A stretch of 64,000 bases of DNA from Paenibacillus ferrarius (GTDB lineage Bacteria; Bacillota; Bacilli; Paenibacillales; NBRC-103111). The position numbers and the translations under genes are program-made. Location of the stretch: positions 62,001 through 126,000 of the forward strand of contig NZ_MBTG01000072.1 of assembly GCF_002027705.1 (NCBI RefSeq), given 5' to 3'. The notes beneath the pieces were generated by a model that was not told where the DNA came from, ran no database searches, and saw nothing but the letters and a program-made list of their open reading frames with translations. Shown here in pieces: positions 51,916 to 60,807 of this stretch. The first letter of the stretch is position 1. Every line of letters begins with the position of its first letter.

Positions 51916-53025
51916 TTAATATACAATCCGTTTTGCTCGAAGAAAAGTTGCTTTCCAGTAAGCTTTATCAATATTTGAGATTTGAACACCGTTCTTAGGC
52001 TCCGGGGATGCGTGCAGCATTTGCATGTTGCCAATGTAGATGCCTACATGTCCAACTGTTTTGTTCGTTTTAAAACGACCCGGCACATAGAAAAACATTA
52101 AATCACCTTTGCGGAGCGTTTTCCGGCTTACCAAAGTGCCTTGAGTCGCTTGCTGACGAGCCAATCGCTGCAGCTTAATGCCATATTTTCCATATACATA
52201 TTGGGTAAAAGTGGAGCAGTCGAACTTCCCAGTTTCTGGGTAGGGACCTGTACCGAATTTATATTTTACTCCCAAATATTGTTCGCCTTTATTGATCATC
52301 GCGTTAATATCAACGTTTTTCAGAACGGGAACAACTTGATCTTGTCCTAAAGGGGACCACACTTGCAGCTCATTCTCCAGCAGCAGATTGCCGGATACAG
52401 GACTTTCATTCTTCTTCGCGCCTTTAAAAGGATCTTGCGGATCCTCGCCGAACCCAAGCTCATTAGTGGTGCCGCTAGGATCAGCTGCATCCTCGCTCTC
52501 TATAGGTGCTACAGGCGATGGATGAATCTTCAATTGATTTTTGCTGATTTCAAAAGACATATCCTCCTGAAACAAGTCTGACAATGCTGAGACCGGTACG
52601 TACGTCGTGTCCCCTTCTTTGATAAAAGGCTGGCTCACTTGAATGTCTGAACCGTCCTTCATCGCTTTCGTTGTGTTCACCGTTAATTCGTAGTTCGCAT
52701 CATTATCTCCAATGAGCAGCTTCTGATTAGCGGCATCCCAATCTGACTGGAACTTTAATGTTTGAATAAGTTCACTGGCAGCTACATAATTGACATTGTT
52801 AATTACTTTAAGGGGGAGGACCGCATCTACGTTTCCGCTTTGGATTACGTTGCTGCCAGATTGAGATAAGCTCTGGGTTAGTGTATTGCCTGTACCTGAT
52901 TGTGTCGGTGAATTTGGCGTTGGTGCTGAAAGCTTGGAACTTTTCGGGGTGCTCCCACAAGCTGTCGTAGTCGCCATCATGACAACCATGCTACCTAGTG
53001 CCACTACTTTTAGCCTTTTCCACAT
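51916..53025 (-). CDS. NlpC/P60 lipoprotein with copper-amine-oxidase-N-like domain
   Basis: The 369-residue protein has a lipoprotein signal (SMVVMMATTTACGS, cysteine at 23), a middle domain like the Cu-amine-oxidase N-terminal domain (VINNVNYVAASELIQTL, EGDTTYVPVSALSDLF) and a C-terminal C40 peptidase (GKFDCSTFTQYVYGKYG with catalytic Cys; TVGHVGIYIGNM with His). It would be a surface endopeptidase of the cell wall, anchored to the membrane. It is a single gene with a clear terminator. Confidence 0.92.
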   Translation of the reverse strand: MWKRLKVVALGSMVVMMATTTACGSTPKSSKLSAPTPNSPTQSGTGNTLTQSLSQSGSNVIQSGNVDAVLPLKVINNVNYVAASELIQTLKFQSDWDAANQKLLIGDNDANYELTVNTTKAMKDGSDIQVSQPFIKEGDTTYVPVSALSDLFQEDMSFEISKNQLKIHPSPVAPIESEDAADPSGTTNELGFGEDPQDPFKGAKKNESPVSGNLLLENELQVWSPLGQDQVVPVLKNVDINAMINKGEQYLGVKYKFGTGPYPETGKFDCSTFTQYVYGKYGIKLQRLARQQATQGTLVSRKTLRKGDLMFFYVPGRFKTNKTVGHVGIYIGNMQMLHASPEPKNGVQISNIDKAYWKATFLRAKRIVY

Positions 53026-53156
53026 AACTTCTCTACTCCTTTAAAGACACATTATAATCCTTAATAGGGTGAGAAAAGGAGCATGTAAATATGCATGAAA
53101 GGGAGTTCTAACCTTCATGGAGCATGTTGGAAGCAGGCTTCCTGCATAAGATCAAT

Positions 53157-53660
53157 TCAGTTGGATTTAAATAATCCTGTGATCCATTTGATTACATCAT
53201 AGGTGATTGGAATTAATCCAAAGCCATGCTGACCTATCGCAACAACGCCATAAGCCGTTTCTCCAATTCCCACTGCCCCAATAGCTGTCCTAGCGATAGC
53301 AACTGCCCCCACAGCCGTATCTCCAATAGCCACAGCTCCGATAGAGAACCAATTCGAAATAGCAACAGCTCCGCCTGCCAAATAACTCGACATCGCAACA
53401 GCTCCTAATGACAACAGCCAAGAGATCGCTACAGCGCCAAAAGAGAAAACCCCCACACTGACAGCCCCAACTGAGAATATGCCAATCGCAATATCCCCTA
53501 CAGCAATAACGCCGATGGCTACCCTTTTTCTGCCTTTGCCTAATCCACCTGTTTGAATGTTAATAATAGGTAAAGACGGTGAGGGCCATTGGTAATCGAT
53601 CTCACGTTGATTCCAACCTTTGCTTTCCCACATGCCATTAAACCAGTTCATTCCGCTCAT
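53157..53660 (-). CDS. Glycine/alanine-rich repeat protein (GAVAIG repeats)
   Basis: The 167-residue protein has a polar N-terminal 45 residues, then roughly nine imperfect repeats of about ten or eleven residues with the core (S/A)(V/I/F)GAVAIG, for example GAVSVG, GAVAIS, GAVAIG, VVAIG, and a C-terminal tail (YDVIKWITGLF). The pattern suggests a beta-solenoid or a membrane-associated glycine-zipper-like structure. I do not recognise a function. GAGGGAAG precedes the ATG at 53660. It is divergent from a PH-domain gene. Confidence 0.75.
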   Translation of the reverse strand: MSGMNWFNGMWESKGWNQREIDYQWPSPSLPIINIQTGGLGKGRKRVAIGVIAVGDIAIGIFSVGAVSVGVFSFGAVAISWLLSLGAVAMSSYLAGGAVAISNWFSIGAVAIGDTAVGAVAIARTAIGAVGIGETAYGVVAIGQHGFGLIPITYDVIKWITGLFKSN

Positions 53661-53756
53661 ATCGTGCTTCCCTCACTTCTCTGCCTGGACCTCCAGGCAT
53701 TCATTGTTCTAAGTATAGCAACATCCTTGCGTTCGTATAACCGTCTCTGGTAGGCT

Positions 53757-53787
53757 TAACCGTCCGTCTCAAGACGGAGAGCGGTTA
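53757..53787. repeat. Nested inverted repeat between divergent genes
   Basis: TAACCG and CGGTTA enclose a perfect CCGTCTCAAGACGG palindrome. TAACCGTCTC is also present a few bases upstream (53738 on). It is either an operator or an mRNA hairpin for the PH-domain gene 60 bases downstream. Confidence 0.55.
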
Positions 53788-53847
53788 TAAGGATTTCACT
53801 TCTTTTGGCCGAATGCTGGGAATAATATGAAACGAGGAGGGATAACT

Positions 53848-54276
53848 ATGGCAGGTTTTTTAAATGGACTTTTAGGTAATTTCTCAGAAGTTTCCGTCGA
53901 TGAACTCACTAGACAATATGGCATCTATCTCATGCCCAATGAGAGAATAACGACCGGATTTAAGCTGGTACGGGATAGCTTTATCGTTACAGATGAAAGA
54001 ATTATTCTCGTTGATCATCAAGGCGTGACAGGTAAAAAAACGCGCGTAGCTTCAATTGAACTCGACTCCATTTACGAAGTAACCATGGAAACTGCCGGCA
54101 CCGGCTATGACGACAGCGAATTAACCATTCATTACATCACTTCACCGTACTATAAAGCCAATGATGCCAAAACGGCAGCTTACAAATTCGAATTTGGTAA
54201 AAAGTTCAACCTCCAGCCTTTTTATGTAGCTATTCTTTCGCTAGCCAGCCAGAACCGCAAGCGCATTAATTCATAA
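53848..54276 (+). CDS. PH-domain protein (bacterial bPH/DUF1696 type)
   Basis: The 142-residue protein is a single bacterial pleckstrin-homology domain: ERITTGFKLVRDSFIVTDERIILVD and the end-helix FNLQPFYVAILSLASQN are typical of the YvbH/DUF1696-like group. The ligand is unknown. The ATG at 53848 was chosen because GAGGAGGG lies just upstream; a further ATG at 53827 lacks such a site. It is divergent from the GAVAIG-repeat gene and followed by a dispersed repeat element. Confidence 0.88.
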   Translation: MAGFLNGLLGNFSEVSVDELTRQYGIYLMPNERITTGFKLVRDSFIVTDERIILVDHQGVTGKKTRVASIELDSIYEVTMETAGTGYDDSELTIHYITSPYYKANDAKTAAYKFEFGKKFNLQPFYVAILSLASQNRKRINS

Positions 54277-54319
54277 GTCATTGAATGACTTCCTTCACTT
54301 GGCTTGGAGTAAGCAAAAA

Positions 54320-54498
54320 GATGCAATTGTGCATCTTTTTAGCTCTATTCATACGCTATATTGGTAAATTCCTGCAAATATGCATCAATTTGCGGCTCAT
54401 TTTCAGTTTCAGCTCAAAAAAGGAAGAAATACCTGCACAATTGCAGGCATTCCTTCCTTTTTACCGATTTTACTGAAGAAGCCTGCATAATCGCAGGC
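54320..54498 (+). repeat. Dispersed four-palindrome element, copy B
   Basis: Four palindromic CTGCA-type motifs (GATGCAATTGTGCATC, then CCTGCAAATATGCATC, CCTGCACAATTGCAGG and GCCTGCATAATCGCAGGC) begin 51, 61 and 50 bases apart. This is the same layout as 24015-24193 read on the other strand, with the third palindrome and its GCAT extension identical. It fills most of the 420-base gap before the suf terminator. Confidence 0.85.
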
Positions 54499-54636
54499 TT
54501 CTCAACTGCTGCTGCCAACGGTTACCACCTAGCCGCGGTATAGCGAACAGATCTCCTATCAGGCTTTGTCGCCTACAGATCAGCAGCAAGTTGAGCAAAT
54601 CTAAATATCTAAACCAACAACAATATCTAAACCAAC

Positions 54637-54680
54637 AAAAAACCTTCAACACCACGCGCAAGCATGGGATTGAAGGTTTT
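54637..54680 (-). terminator. Terminator of the suf operon
   Basis: AAACCTTCAA and TTGAAGGTTT pair around a 20-base loop, followed by TTTTTTG on the minus strand, 16 bases after the sufB stop. Confidence 0.85.
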
Positions 54681-54696
54681 GGTATGGACAAATTGA

Positions 54697-56094
54697 TTAG
54701 CCGATGGAGCCTTCCATCTCAAATTTGATAAGACGGTTCATCTCAACAGCATATTCCATTGGAAGTTCTTTCGTAAATGGCTCAATGAAGCCCATTACGA
54801 TCATTTGCGTTGCTTCAGCCTCAGTCAAACCACGGCTCATGAGGTAGAACAATTGATCCTCAGAAACCTTGGATACTGTTGCTTCATGCTCCAACGTGAT
54901 GTTGTCGTTCATGATCTCATTGTAAGGAATTGTATCCGACGTGGACTCGTTATCCAGAATCAGCGTATCGCACTTGATGTTCGCTTTGGAACCTTGGGAG
55001 TTGCGTCCGAAGGAAGCGAGACCACGGTACGTTACTTTACCGCCGTGCTTGGAGATCGATTTGGACACGATCGTTGATGTTGTATCCGGAGCCAGATGCG
55101 TCATTTTGGCGCCTGCATCTTGGTGCTGGCCTTTGCCTGCTACTGCGATGGAAAGAACCATCCCTTTAGCGCCGCGGCCTTTAAGCACAACTGCCGGATA
55201 TTTCATTGTCAGCTTGGATCCAATGTTGCCATCAACCCATTCCATAGTAGCGCCTTCTTCGGCAACCGCACGTTTGGTAACGAGGTTGTAGATGTTAGGT
55301 GCCCAGTTTTGAATGGTTGTGTAACGAGCACGGGAGTTTTTGAGACATACAATCTCAACTACCGCACTGTGAAGGGAGTTTGTGCTGTAAATAGGAGCTG
55401 TACAGCCCTCTACGTAATGCACGAAGCTTTCTTCGTCGGTAATGATCAATGTACGCTCGAATTGACCCATGTTCTCGGAGTTGATACGGAAGTAAGCTTG
55501 AAGAGGAACTTCACATTTCACGCCTTTTGGTACGTAAATGAAAGAACCACCGGACCATACCGCACTATTCAACGCAGCGAATTTGTTGTCGCTTGGCGGA
55601 ATAATCGTTCCGAAATATTGTCTGAACAGCTCTGGATATTCACGAAGCGCCGTATCCGTATCTGTGAAGATAACGCCTTGGTCTTCGAGTTCCTTTTGCA
55701 TGCTGTGATAAACAACTTCAGACTCGTATTGTGCGGATACACCAGCAAGGAACTTTTGTTCCGCTTCTGGAATCCCCAGCTTGTCGAACGTTTCTTTGAT
55801 TTCTGTTGGAACTTCCTCCCACGTTTTACCTTGCTTCTCAGAAGGTCTTACGTAGTACTGGATATCGTCAAAATCAAGATCATCCATGTTGCCGCCCCAA
55901 CGTGGCATTGGCATTTTGAAGAATTGCTCCAATGATTTCAGACGGAACTCCAACATCCATTCCGGTTCGCCTTTAATTCGGGAGATTTCTTCAACGATTT
56001 CACGAGTTAAGCCTTTACCCGATTGGAAAATCGATTTGTGCTCGTCTCTAAAACCATATTTATAATCCTCGAGATCCGGCATTTGTTTAGCCAT
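54697..56094 (-). CDS. sufB: Fe-S cluster assembly scaffold protein SufB
   Basis: SufB (465 residues) forms the scaffold complex SufBC2D that assembles Fe-S clusters. The conserved FIYVPKGVKCEVPLQAYFRIN, the cysteine in FVHYVEGCTAPIYSTNSLHSA and the C-terminal IKCDTLILDNESTSDTIPYNE, RGLTEAEATQMIVMGF segments are all present. AAGGAGG precedes the ATG. It is the last of five genes in the order sufCDSUB, typical of Bacillota, and a terminator follows. Confidence 0.97.
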   Translation of the reverse strand: MAKQMPDLEDYKYGFRDEHKSIFQSGKGLTREIVEEISRIKGEPEWMLEFRLKSLEQFFKMPMPRWGGNMDDLDFDDIQYYVRPSEKQGKTWEEVPTEIKETFDKLGIPEAEQKFLAGVSAQYESEVVYHSMQKELEDQGVIFTDTDTALREYPELFRQYFGTIIPPSDNKFAALNSAVWSGGSFIYVPKGVKCEVPLQAYFRINSENMGQFERTLIITDEESFVHYVEGCTAPIYSTNSLHSAVVEIVCLKNSRARYTTIQNWAPNIYNLVTKRAVAEEGATMEWVDGNIGSKLTMKYPAVVLKGRGAKGMVLSIAVAGKGQHQDAGAKMTHLAPDTTSTIVSKSISKHGGKVTYRGLASFGRNSQGSKANIKCDTLILDNESTSDTIPYNEIMNDNITLEHEATVSKVSEDQLFYLMSRGLTEAEATQMIVMGFIEPFTKELPMEYAVEMNRLIKFEMEGSIG

Positions 56095-56156
56095 GATTGA
56101 TTCCTCCTTAGTGCTTTGGTATTGCTTGAACTGCTGCTTTATGCGTCGCTTGCGCG

Positions 56157-56591
56157 TTAGTTATCGGTCTTCTGGGATTGTTCAATGCCTTTGCGCAGTG
56201 CATTCCATGCCAGCGTTGCACATTTGATCCGTGCAGGGAATTTATTCACGCCCGATAATGCTTCTATATCTTCATATTCAAATTCTACAGATTCGCCCTT
56301 CATTAGGCCAGAAAAATTTTCAGCCATCTTCAGCGCTTCTTCGATCGTCTTGCCCTTGACCGCATCCGTCATCATGGATGCCGAGGATAAGCTGATCGAG
56401 CAGCCTTCGCCTGTGAATTTTGCCAACTTCACGATACCATCTTCCACCTGCATTTGCAGTGAAATTTTATCGCCGCAGGTAGGATTGTTCAAATCAACGG
56501 TAACGGCTTCGCCAGACTCAAATTTCCCACGGTTGCGCGGTGTTTTATAGTGATCCATAATCACTCTACGGTATAAATCATCCAATTGCAT
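56157..56591 (-). CDS. sufU: SUF sulfur-transfer protein SufU
   Basis: The 144-residue zinc protein accepts sulfur from SufS. Conserved cysteines are in NPTCGDKISL, GEGCSISLSSASMM and IKCATLAWNAL, with the Asp of the zinc site. It is of the SufU rather than IscU kind (insert of about 20 residues, KFTGEGCSIS). Its start overlaps sufS by 14 bases; AAGGAG precedes the ATG. Confidence 0.96.
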   Translation of the reverse strand: MQLDDLYRRVIMDHYKTPRNRGKFESGEAVTVDLNNPTCGDKISLQMQVEDGIVKLAKFTGEGCSISLSSASMMTDAVKGKTIEEALKMAENFSGLMKGESVEFEYEDIEALSGVNKFPARIKCATLAWNALRKGIEQSQKTDN

Positions 56592-57804
56592 GGCCGAAGT
56601 ACTCCTTTGTTTTTTGTAAGGCCATCACAAGACGGTCAATATCCTCTTCGGAATTATAGAGATAGAAGCTTGCGCGCGCCGTACTGCTTACTTCTAGCCA
56701 TCTCATCAATGGCTGAGCGCAGTGGTGGCCGGCACGTATAGCAACTCCCTCCGCGTCCAGAACGGTTGCTACATCGTGTGGATGCACATCGCCCAGATTG
56801 AATGTTACGAGCCCCGCACGATTGTGAGTTGGCCCATAAACAACCAGATCTTCGATCTGCGTCATACGTTCCATCGCATAATTCGTCAACTCTATATCAT
56901 GTTTGAAAATAGTGTCCATGCCGACTTCCTGCAGAAAATCAATGGCAGCCCCAAGACCAACAGCTCCTGCGATGATAGGTGTTCCGCCCTCGAACTTCCA
57001 AGGCAGTTCCTTCCATGTCGATTCATACAAATCTACATGGTCAATCATCTCGCCGCCAAACTCAACGGGCTCCATGCTTTCAAGCAAGGCCTTCTTCCCA
57101 TACAATGCCCCGATTCCGGTAGGGCCACACATTTTGTGACCGGAAAGTCCATAGAAATCACAATCCAGATCCTGCACATCCACTTTCATATGAGGAGTAC
57201 TCTGTGCACCGTCGACCATAATCTTCGCGCCATGCTTGTGAGCGATCTTGGCGATTTCCTTAACGGGATTAATGACGCCAAGCACATTAGAGACATACAC
57301 GATCGAGACGATTTTGGTGCGATCCGTAATCACATTTTCAACATCAGAAAGCAGAATCGTGCCATCTGGCTGTAACGGAATATATTTGAGAACGGCTCCT
57401 GTCGCTTTGGCAGCTTGCTGCCAAGGGATCAGGTTGCTGTGATGCTCCATCGGCGTGAGGACGATTTCATCGCCTTCACGCAGAATCGATCTCGCATAAC
57501 TGCTTGCCACAATGTTAATAGCTGTCGTTGTGCCTCTAGTGAAAATAATTTCCTGCTCACTGGAAGCGCCTATGAATTTGGCAACCTTAGCTCTTGCTCC
57601 TTCATAAGCATCCGTGGCACGAGAACCTAGTGTATGAACCCCGCGGTGAACGTTCGCATTGTCCCATTCATAGTAATGCTTAAGTGCTTCAATCACCTGA
57701 ATAGGCTTCTGGGAAGTTGCAGCGCTGTCCAAGTACACCAGAGGATGACCGTTCACTTCTTGCTTTAGGATGGGAAAAAGTTCACGTATCTCAGCAGGTC
57801 TCAT
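56578..57804 (-). CDS. sufS: Cysteine desulfurase SufS
   Basis: The 408-residue PLP enzyme removes sulfur from cysteine. It has the PLP lysine in DFYGLSGHKMCGPTGIG (near 225), TRGTTTAINIVA, EMIDHVDLYESTWKELPWKFE and the active-site cysteine loop RAGHHCAQPLMRWL (near 363), which is the class II arrangement. The start ATGA overlaps the sufD stop. Confidence 0.97.
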   Translation of the reverse strand: MRPAEIRELFPILKQEVNGHPLVYLDSAATSQKPIQVIEALKHYYEWDNANVHRGVHTLGSRATDAYEGARAKVAKFIGASSEQEIIFTRGTTTAINIVASSYARSILREGDEIVLTPMEHHSNLIPWQQAAKATGAVLKYIPLQPDGTILLSDVENVITDRTKIVSIVYVSNVLGVINPVKEIAKIAHKHGAKIMVDGAQSTPHMKVDVQDLDCDFYGLSGHKMCGPTGIGALYGKKALLESMEPVEFGGEMIDHVDLYESTWKELPWKFEGGTPIIAGAVGLGAAIDFLQEVGMDTIFKHDIELTNYAMERMTQIEDLVVYGPTHNRAGLVTFNLGDVHPHDVATVLDAEGVAIRAGHHCAQPLMRWLEVSSTARASFYLYNSEEDIDRLVMALQKTKEYFGHAIG

Positions 57805-59096
57805 TGTCCCAGCTTCCTCTCCACTAAGCTTTGCAGCTGTTCTTCAACGCTTTTAATTGGAATAACGGACACAACTGGTGCCAGGAATCCGTAAATGATT
57901 AGACGTTGAGCTTCTTCCTTCGTAATACCACGGGACATCAAGTAATGAACTTGCTCCGCATTTACTTGACCAACGCTTGCTGCATGGCCCGCTTTAACAT
58001 CATCTTCGTCAATCAACAGGATCGGGTTAGCGTCGCCGCGTGCTTTGGGACTGAGCATCAATACTTTCTCAGTTTGTTGACCGTTGCAGCCAGTTGCGCC
58101 TTTTTCGATCTTGGTAATTCCGTTGATGATCGCGGTTGCGCCATCTCTCATAACGGCACGAGTAATCATATCGCTTGTTGAAGCTTTCCCCCAATGAACA
58201 GCGCGTGTTGTCAGGTTCAGCTTTTGTTCTTGCGTACCAACACAGATCACTTTGGCATCGGAATCAGAGCCTTTGCCTTTAAGAATCGAAGTTGTATCTG
58301 AAAGGGTATTGCCGTAGTTCATTTCTCCGACTACCCATTGCACGCTGGCATCATTATCAATGACAGCCCGGCGGTAAGTCAGATCCGTTACGGATTCTTC
58401 CAAATTATGAATGGACGCATAATTTACGCGCGCGCCCGGTTTCAGGAATATTTCCACGACGCCGTTTTGCACCAATGGAGCTCCAGACAGCGCAGAAACA
58501 TAGTTATCTACATACGTTACGGAGCTGAACTGCTCGGCAACGATCAATACGTGAGGAGCAAAAGTAGCTTCTGCATCGTCCGTAACAAACAAAGCTTGTA
58601 GCGGAATATCGACACGAACTTCTTTGGGAACATAGATGAAAATACCGCCGTTCCAAAGAGCCGCGTGCAGCGCCATAAGCTGATTTTCGTTCGCTTCGAT
58701 CGCTTTCATGAAGTAAGGCTTCACCAGATCCGCGTGATCGCGAATCGCTGTTTCCAGGTCGGTGAAGATGACGCCTTGCTTTTTCAATTCTTCAGCAACT
58801 TGGCTGTATACGATCCCGGAGTTGCGTTGAACAATCAAGTTATCCGAGTTAGCCAAACCTTTGGCAACTTCAGGCAAATCATCTATAGAAGTTAAAGGAG
58901 CTTGCGTTTTATAGGAACCGTAGGAGGAAATGCTCCAACGATCAATTCTTGTTTTCTCTAGTACAGGTAATTCCAAAGAATTCGCTAACGTTAACCCTTC
59001 TGTACGAAGGGCAGTCATCCACTCCGGCTCTTGCTTGCTGCGGGAGAGCTCGATGACAGCGTTAGAATCTATGGAAAGTGTTGTTTGAGTGCTCAT
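57801..59096 (-). CDS. sufD: Fe-S cluster assembly protein SufD
   Basis: The 431-residue protein is the SufB-related partner in SufBC2D: IFIYVPKEVRVDIPLQALF, ILKGKGSDSDAKVICVGTQEQ, LLIDEDDVKAGHAASVGQV (with the conserved His) and SRGITKEEAQRLIIYGFL are typical. Its length and the order directly behind sufC identify it as SufD. GGAGGAAT precedes the ATG. Confidence 0.96.
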   Translation of the reverse strand: MSTQTTLSIDSNAVIELSRSKQEPEWMTALRTEGLTLANSLELPVLEKTRIDRWSISSYGSYKTQAPLTSIDDLPEVAKGLANSDNLIVQRNSGIVYSQVAEELKKQGVIFTDLETAIRDHADLVKPYFMKAIEANENQLMALHAALWNGGIFIYVPKEVRVDIPLQALFVTDDAEATFAPHVLIVAEQFSSVTYVDNYVSALSGAPLVQNGVVEIFLKPGARVNYASIHNLEESVTDLTYRRAVIDNDASVQWVVGEMNYGNTLSDTTSILKGKGSDSDAKVICVGTQEQKLNLTTRAVHWGKASTSDMITRAVMRDGATAIINGITKIEKGATGCNGQQTEKVLMLSPKARGDANPILLIDEDDVKAGHAASVGQVNAEQVHYLMSRGITKEEAQRLIIYGFLAPVVSVIPIKSVEEQLQSLVERKLGQ

Positions 59097-59110
59097 GGTA
59101 TTCCTCCTGA

Positions 59111-59941
59111 TTAGTACTTCGGCGCAGTCGTGTTCATTGGAACTTTGAATTCTTCCGCGTCTTGACCAACGGTTTCATCCACGATGCCGAGTTCTTCTTT
59201 GATCCAGTCGTAGCCTTCCGCTTCCAGACGCTCAGCAAGCTCAGGACCACCGGATTTTACGATACGACCTTGCATCATAACATGTACAAAATCAGGTTTA
59301 ACGTAGTTGAGCAAACGTTGGTAATGCGTAATGATCAAGAAACCGCGGTCTTCACTGCGCATAGCATTCACACCTTCAGCTACGATACGCAAAGCATCGA
59401 TATCAAGACCGGAGTCGATTTCATCCAAAATCACGAATTTCGGCTCAAGCAGCAGCATTTGCAGAATTTCGTTACGTTTCTTCTCACCGCCGGAGAAGCC
59501 TTCGTTCAAATAACGGTGCATGAACTCTGGGTTCATTTCAAGTTGTTTCATCTTTGCTTCCATTTGACGGATAAACTTGATCAAAGAAATTTCGTTGCCT
59601 TCACCACGACGAACGTTCATTGCGCTGCGCAGGAAGTCAGCATTCGTTACGCCAGTGATTTCACTTGGATACTGCATAGCTAAGAACAATCCAGCGCGTG
59701 CTCTCTCGTCAACAGCCATTTCCAGAACGTCTTCACCGTCTAAAGTAACAGAACCCTCTGTAACTTCATATTTCGGGTGACCCATCAACGCGGATGCCAA
59801 TGTACTTTTACCTGTACCGTTTGGTCCCATGATGGCATGAATTTCTCCGCCTTTAATTTCCAAGCTAAGGCCTTTCAAAATTTCCTTTCCTTCGACGTTC
59901 GCTTTCAGACCGTCTATTGTAAATGTTGATGAATTCGCCAT
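59111..59941 (-). CDS. sufC: SUF ATPase SufC
   Basis: The 276-residue ABC-type ATPase powers SufBC2D. Walker A is GPNGTGKSTLAS (near 38-49), the signature is LNEGFSGGEKKRNEIL (near 145) and Walker B is FVILDEIDSGLD. The C-terminal tail is slightly longer than usual. GGAGG lies 13 bases before the ATG. It is the first gene of the operon, whose promoter carries a Fur-box-like element. Confidence 0.97.
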   Translation of the reverse strand: MANSSTFTIDGLKANVEGKEILKGLSLEIKGGEIHAIMGPNGTGKSTLASALMGHPKYEVTEGSVTLDGEDVLEMAVDERARAGLFLAMQYPSEITGVTNADFLRSAMNVRRGEGNEISLIKFIRQMEAKMKQLEMNPEFMHRYLNEGFSGGEKKRNEILQMLLLEPKFVILDEIDSGLDIDALRIVAEGVNAMRSEDRGFLIITHYQRLLNYVKPDFVHVMMQGRIVKSGGPELAERLEAEGYDWIKEELGIVDETVGQDAEEFKVPMNTTAPKY

Positions 59942-59989
59942 TTCTTAAGCCTCCATAATGTTTAGATGTACTAGATACACGACAATCAA

Positions 59990-60033
59990 AATGAATGATT
60001 ATCATTGATTCTCATTAGAATAATTCTATTATA
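59990..60033 (-). promoter_or_regulatory. suf promoter with Fur-box-like element
   Basis: A -10 hexamer TATAAT (60033 down to 60028) is preceded by a weak -35. Directly downstream lies TGAGAATCAATGATAATCATT, which contains the GATAATCATT core of a Fur box and overlaps partial repeats of TGAGAAT/TGATAAT. The position, at or just after the transcription start, fits repression by Fur when iron is plentiful (inference). Confidence 0.6.
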
Positions 60034-60105
60034 ACTTACTATGACAAATCAAGAAAGGGCACTTAGGCTAAAAATCCAAGCATTTTCTGAAAATGCTGCT
60101 TTAAA

Positions 60106-60675
60106 TTACGCCAAAGCTTGCTTGATTTCGGCTGCCTGCCGGGCAAATTCCTCGTCACCTATAACAGGAACCATAGAAGCATCACTTGGAAAGTCAGCCT
60201 GCAGCTCAATCCATGACTTGCAGCCAATATAAGCTTGTTCGATTGGAATCAGCAAAGGCTGCTCCAATTGGTACACTCTTAACAGCATAATATGCAGGGG
60301 ATTTTTGCGTTTCCACTTTAATCTTTCGTCCGTGAAGTTCTCCGTCCAGATGTGAAAAGGCAACAATTTATTCAATTGCTCTTGATCGCTCACTTCGATA
60401 TCTTCAATCATCCGAGCAAAAGCGGTCAGCCTGATGTGAGTATCTTCCGCACTCCAACCTACCAAAGTCTCGTCGATAACGCCTCGGTATGCTTCTTTCA
60501 GCAATTCCTTTCTCTGGTGCTCATACGTCGGATAAAGAAAAAAATCATTTGATTCCACTTGGAAATCTCTTGTCTCCTCCGCAATACCTCCTTTGCGCAT
60601 AATAAAAATTTGTTTTCCCGTTTCCAGAGCTTCAACAGCCGATGCCCATTCTTTCAAGGCCTTTGGTTTCCCCAT
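60106..60675 (-). CDS. DUF1802 family protein
   Basis: The 189-residue protein is a member of the uncharacterised DUF1802 family: LKEWASAVEALETGKQIFIMRKGGIAEE, FFLYPTYEHQRKELLK and the C-terminal YIGCKSWIEL are its usual segments. The family is sometimes predicted to contain a nuclease-like fold, but function is unknown. GAGGAG precedes the ATG. It lies upstream of suf but has its own transcript. Confidence 0.85.
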   Translation of the reverse strand: MGKPKALKEWASAVEALETGKQIFIMRKGGIAEETRDFQVESNDFFLYPTYEHQRKELLKEAYRGVIDETLVGWSAEDTHIRLTAFARMIEDIEVSDQEQLNKLLPFHIWTENFTDERLKWKRKNPLHIMLLRVYQLEQPLLIPIEQAYIGCKSWIELQADFPSDASMVPVIGDEEFARQAAEIKQALA

Positions 60676-60768
60676 GATGCCAACTCCTCGTTCCCCACAT
60701 TAATCCTTTTATTATAAGGAATTTTGTGGAGCAAAACAAACCGAGTGCCTGCGTCAGCATAAACAAAA

Positions 60769-60799
60769 GAAAAGGATGACCCTAGAAGGCCATCCTTTC
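60769..60799 (-). terminator. Terminator of the small membrane protein gene
   Basis: AAAGGATG(G)CC and GG(T)CATCCTTT pair; T-rich on the minus strand (CCTTTTCTTTTG). Confidence 0.75.
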
Positions 60800-60807
60800 T
60801 ATTTATT

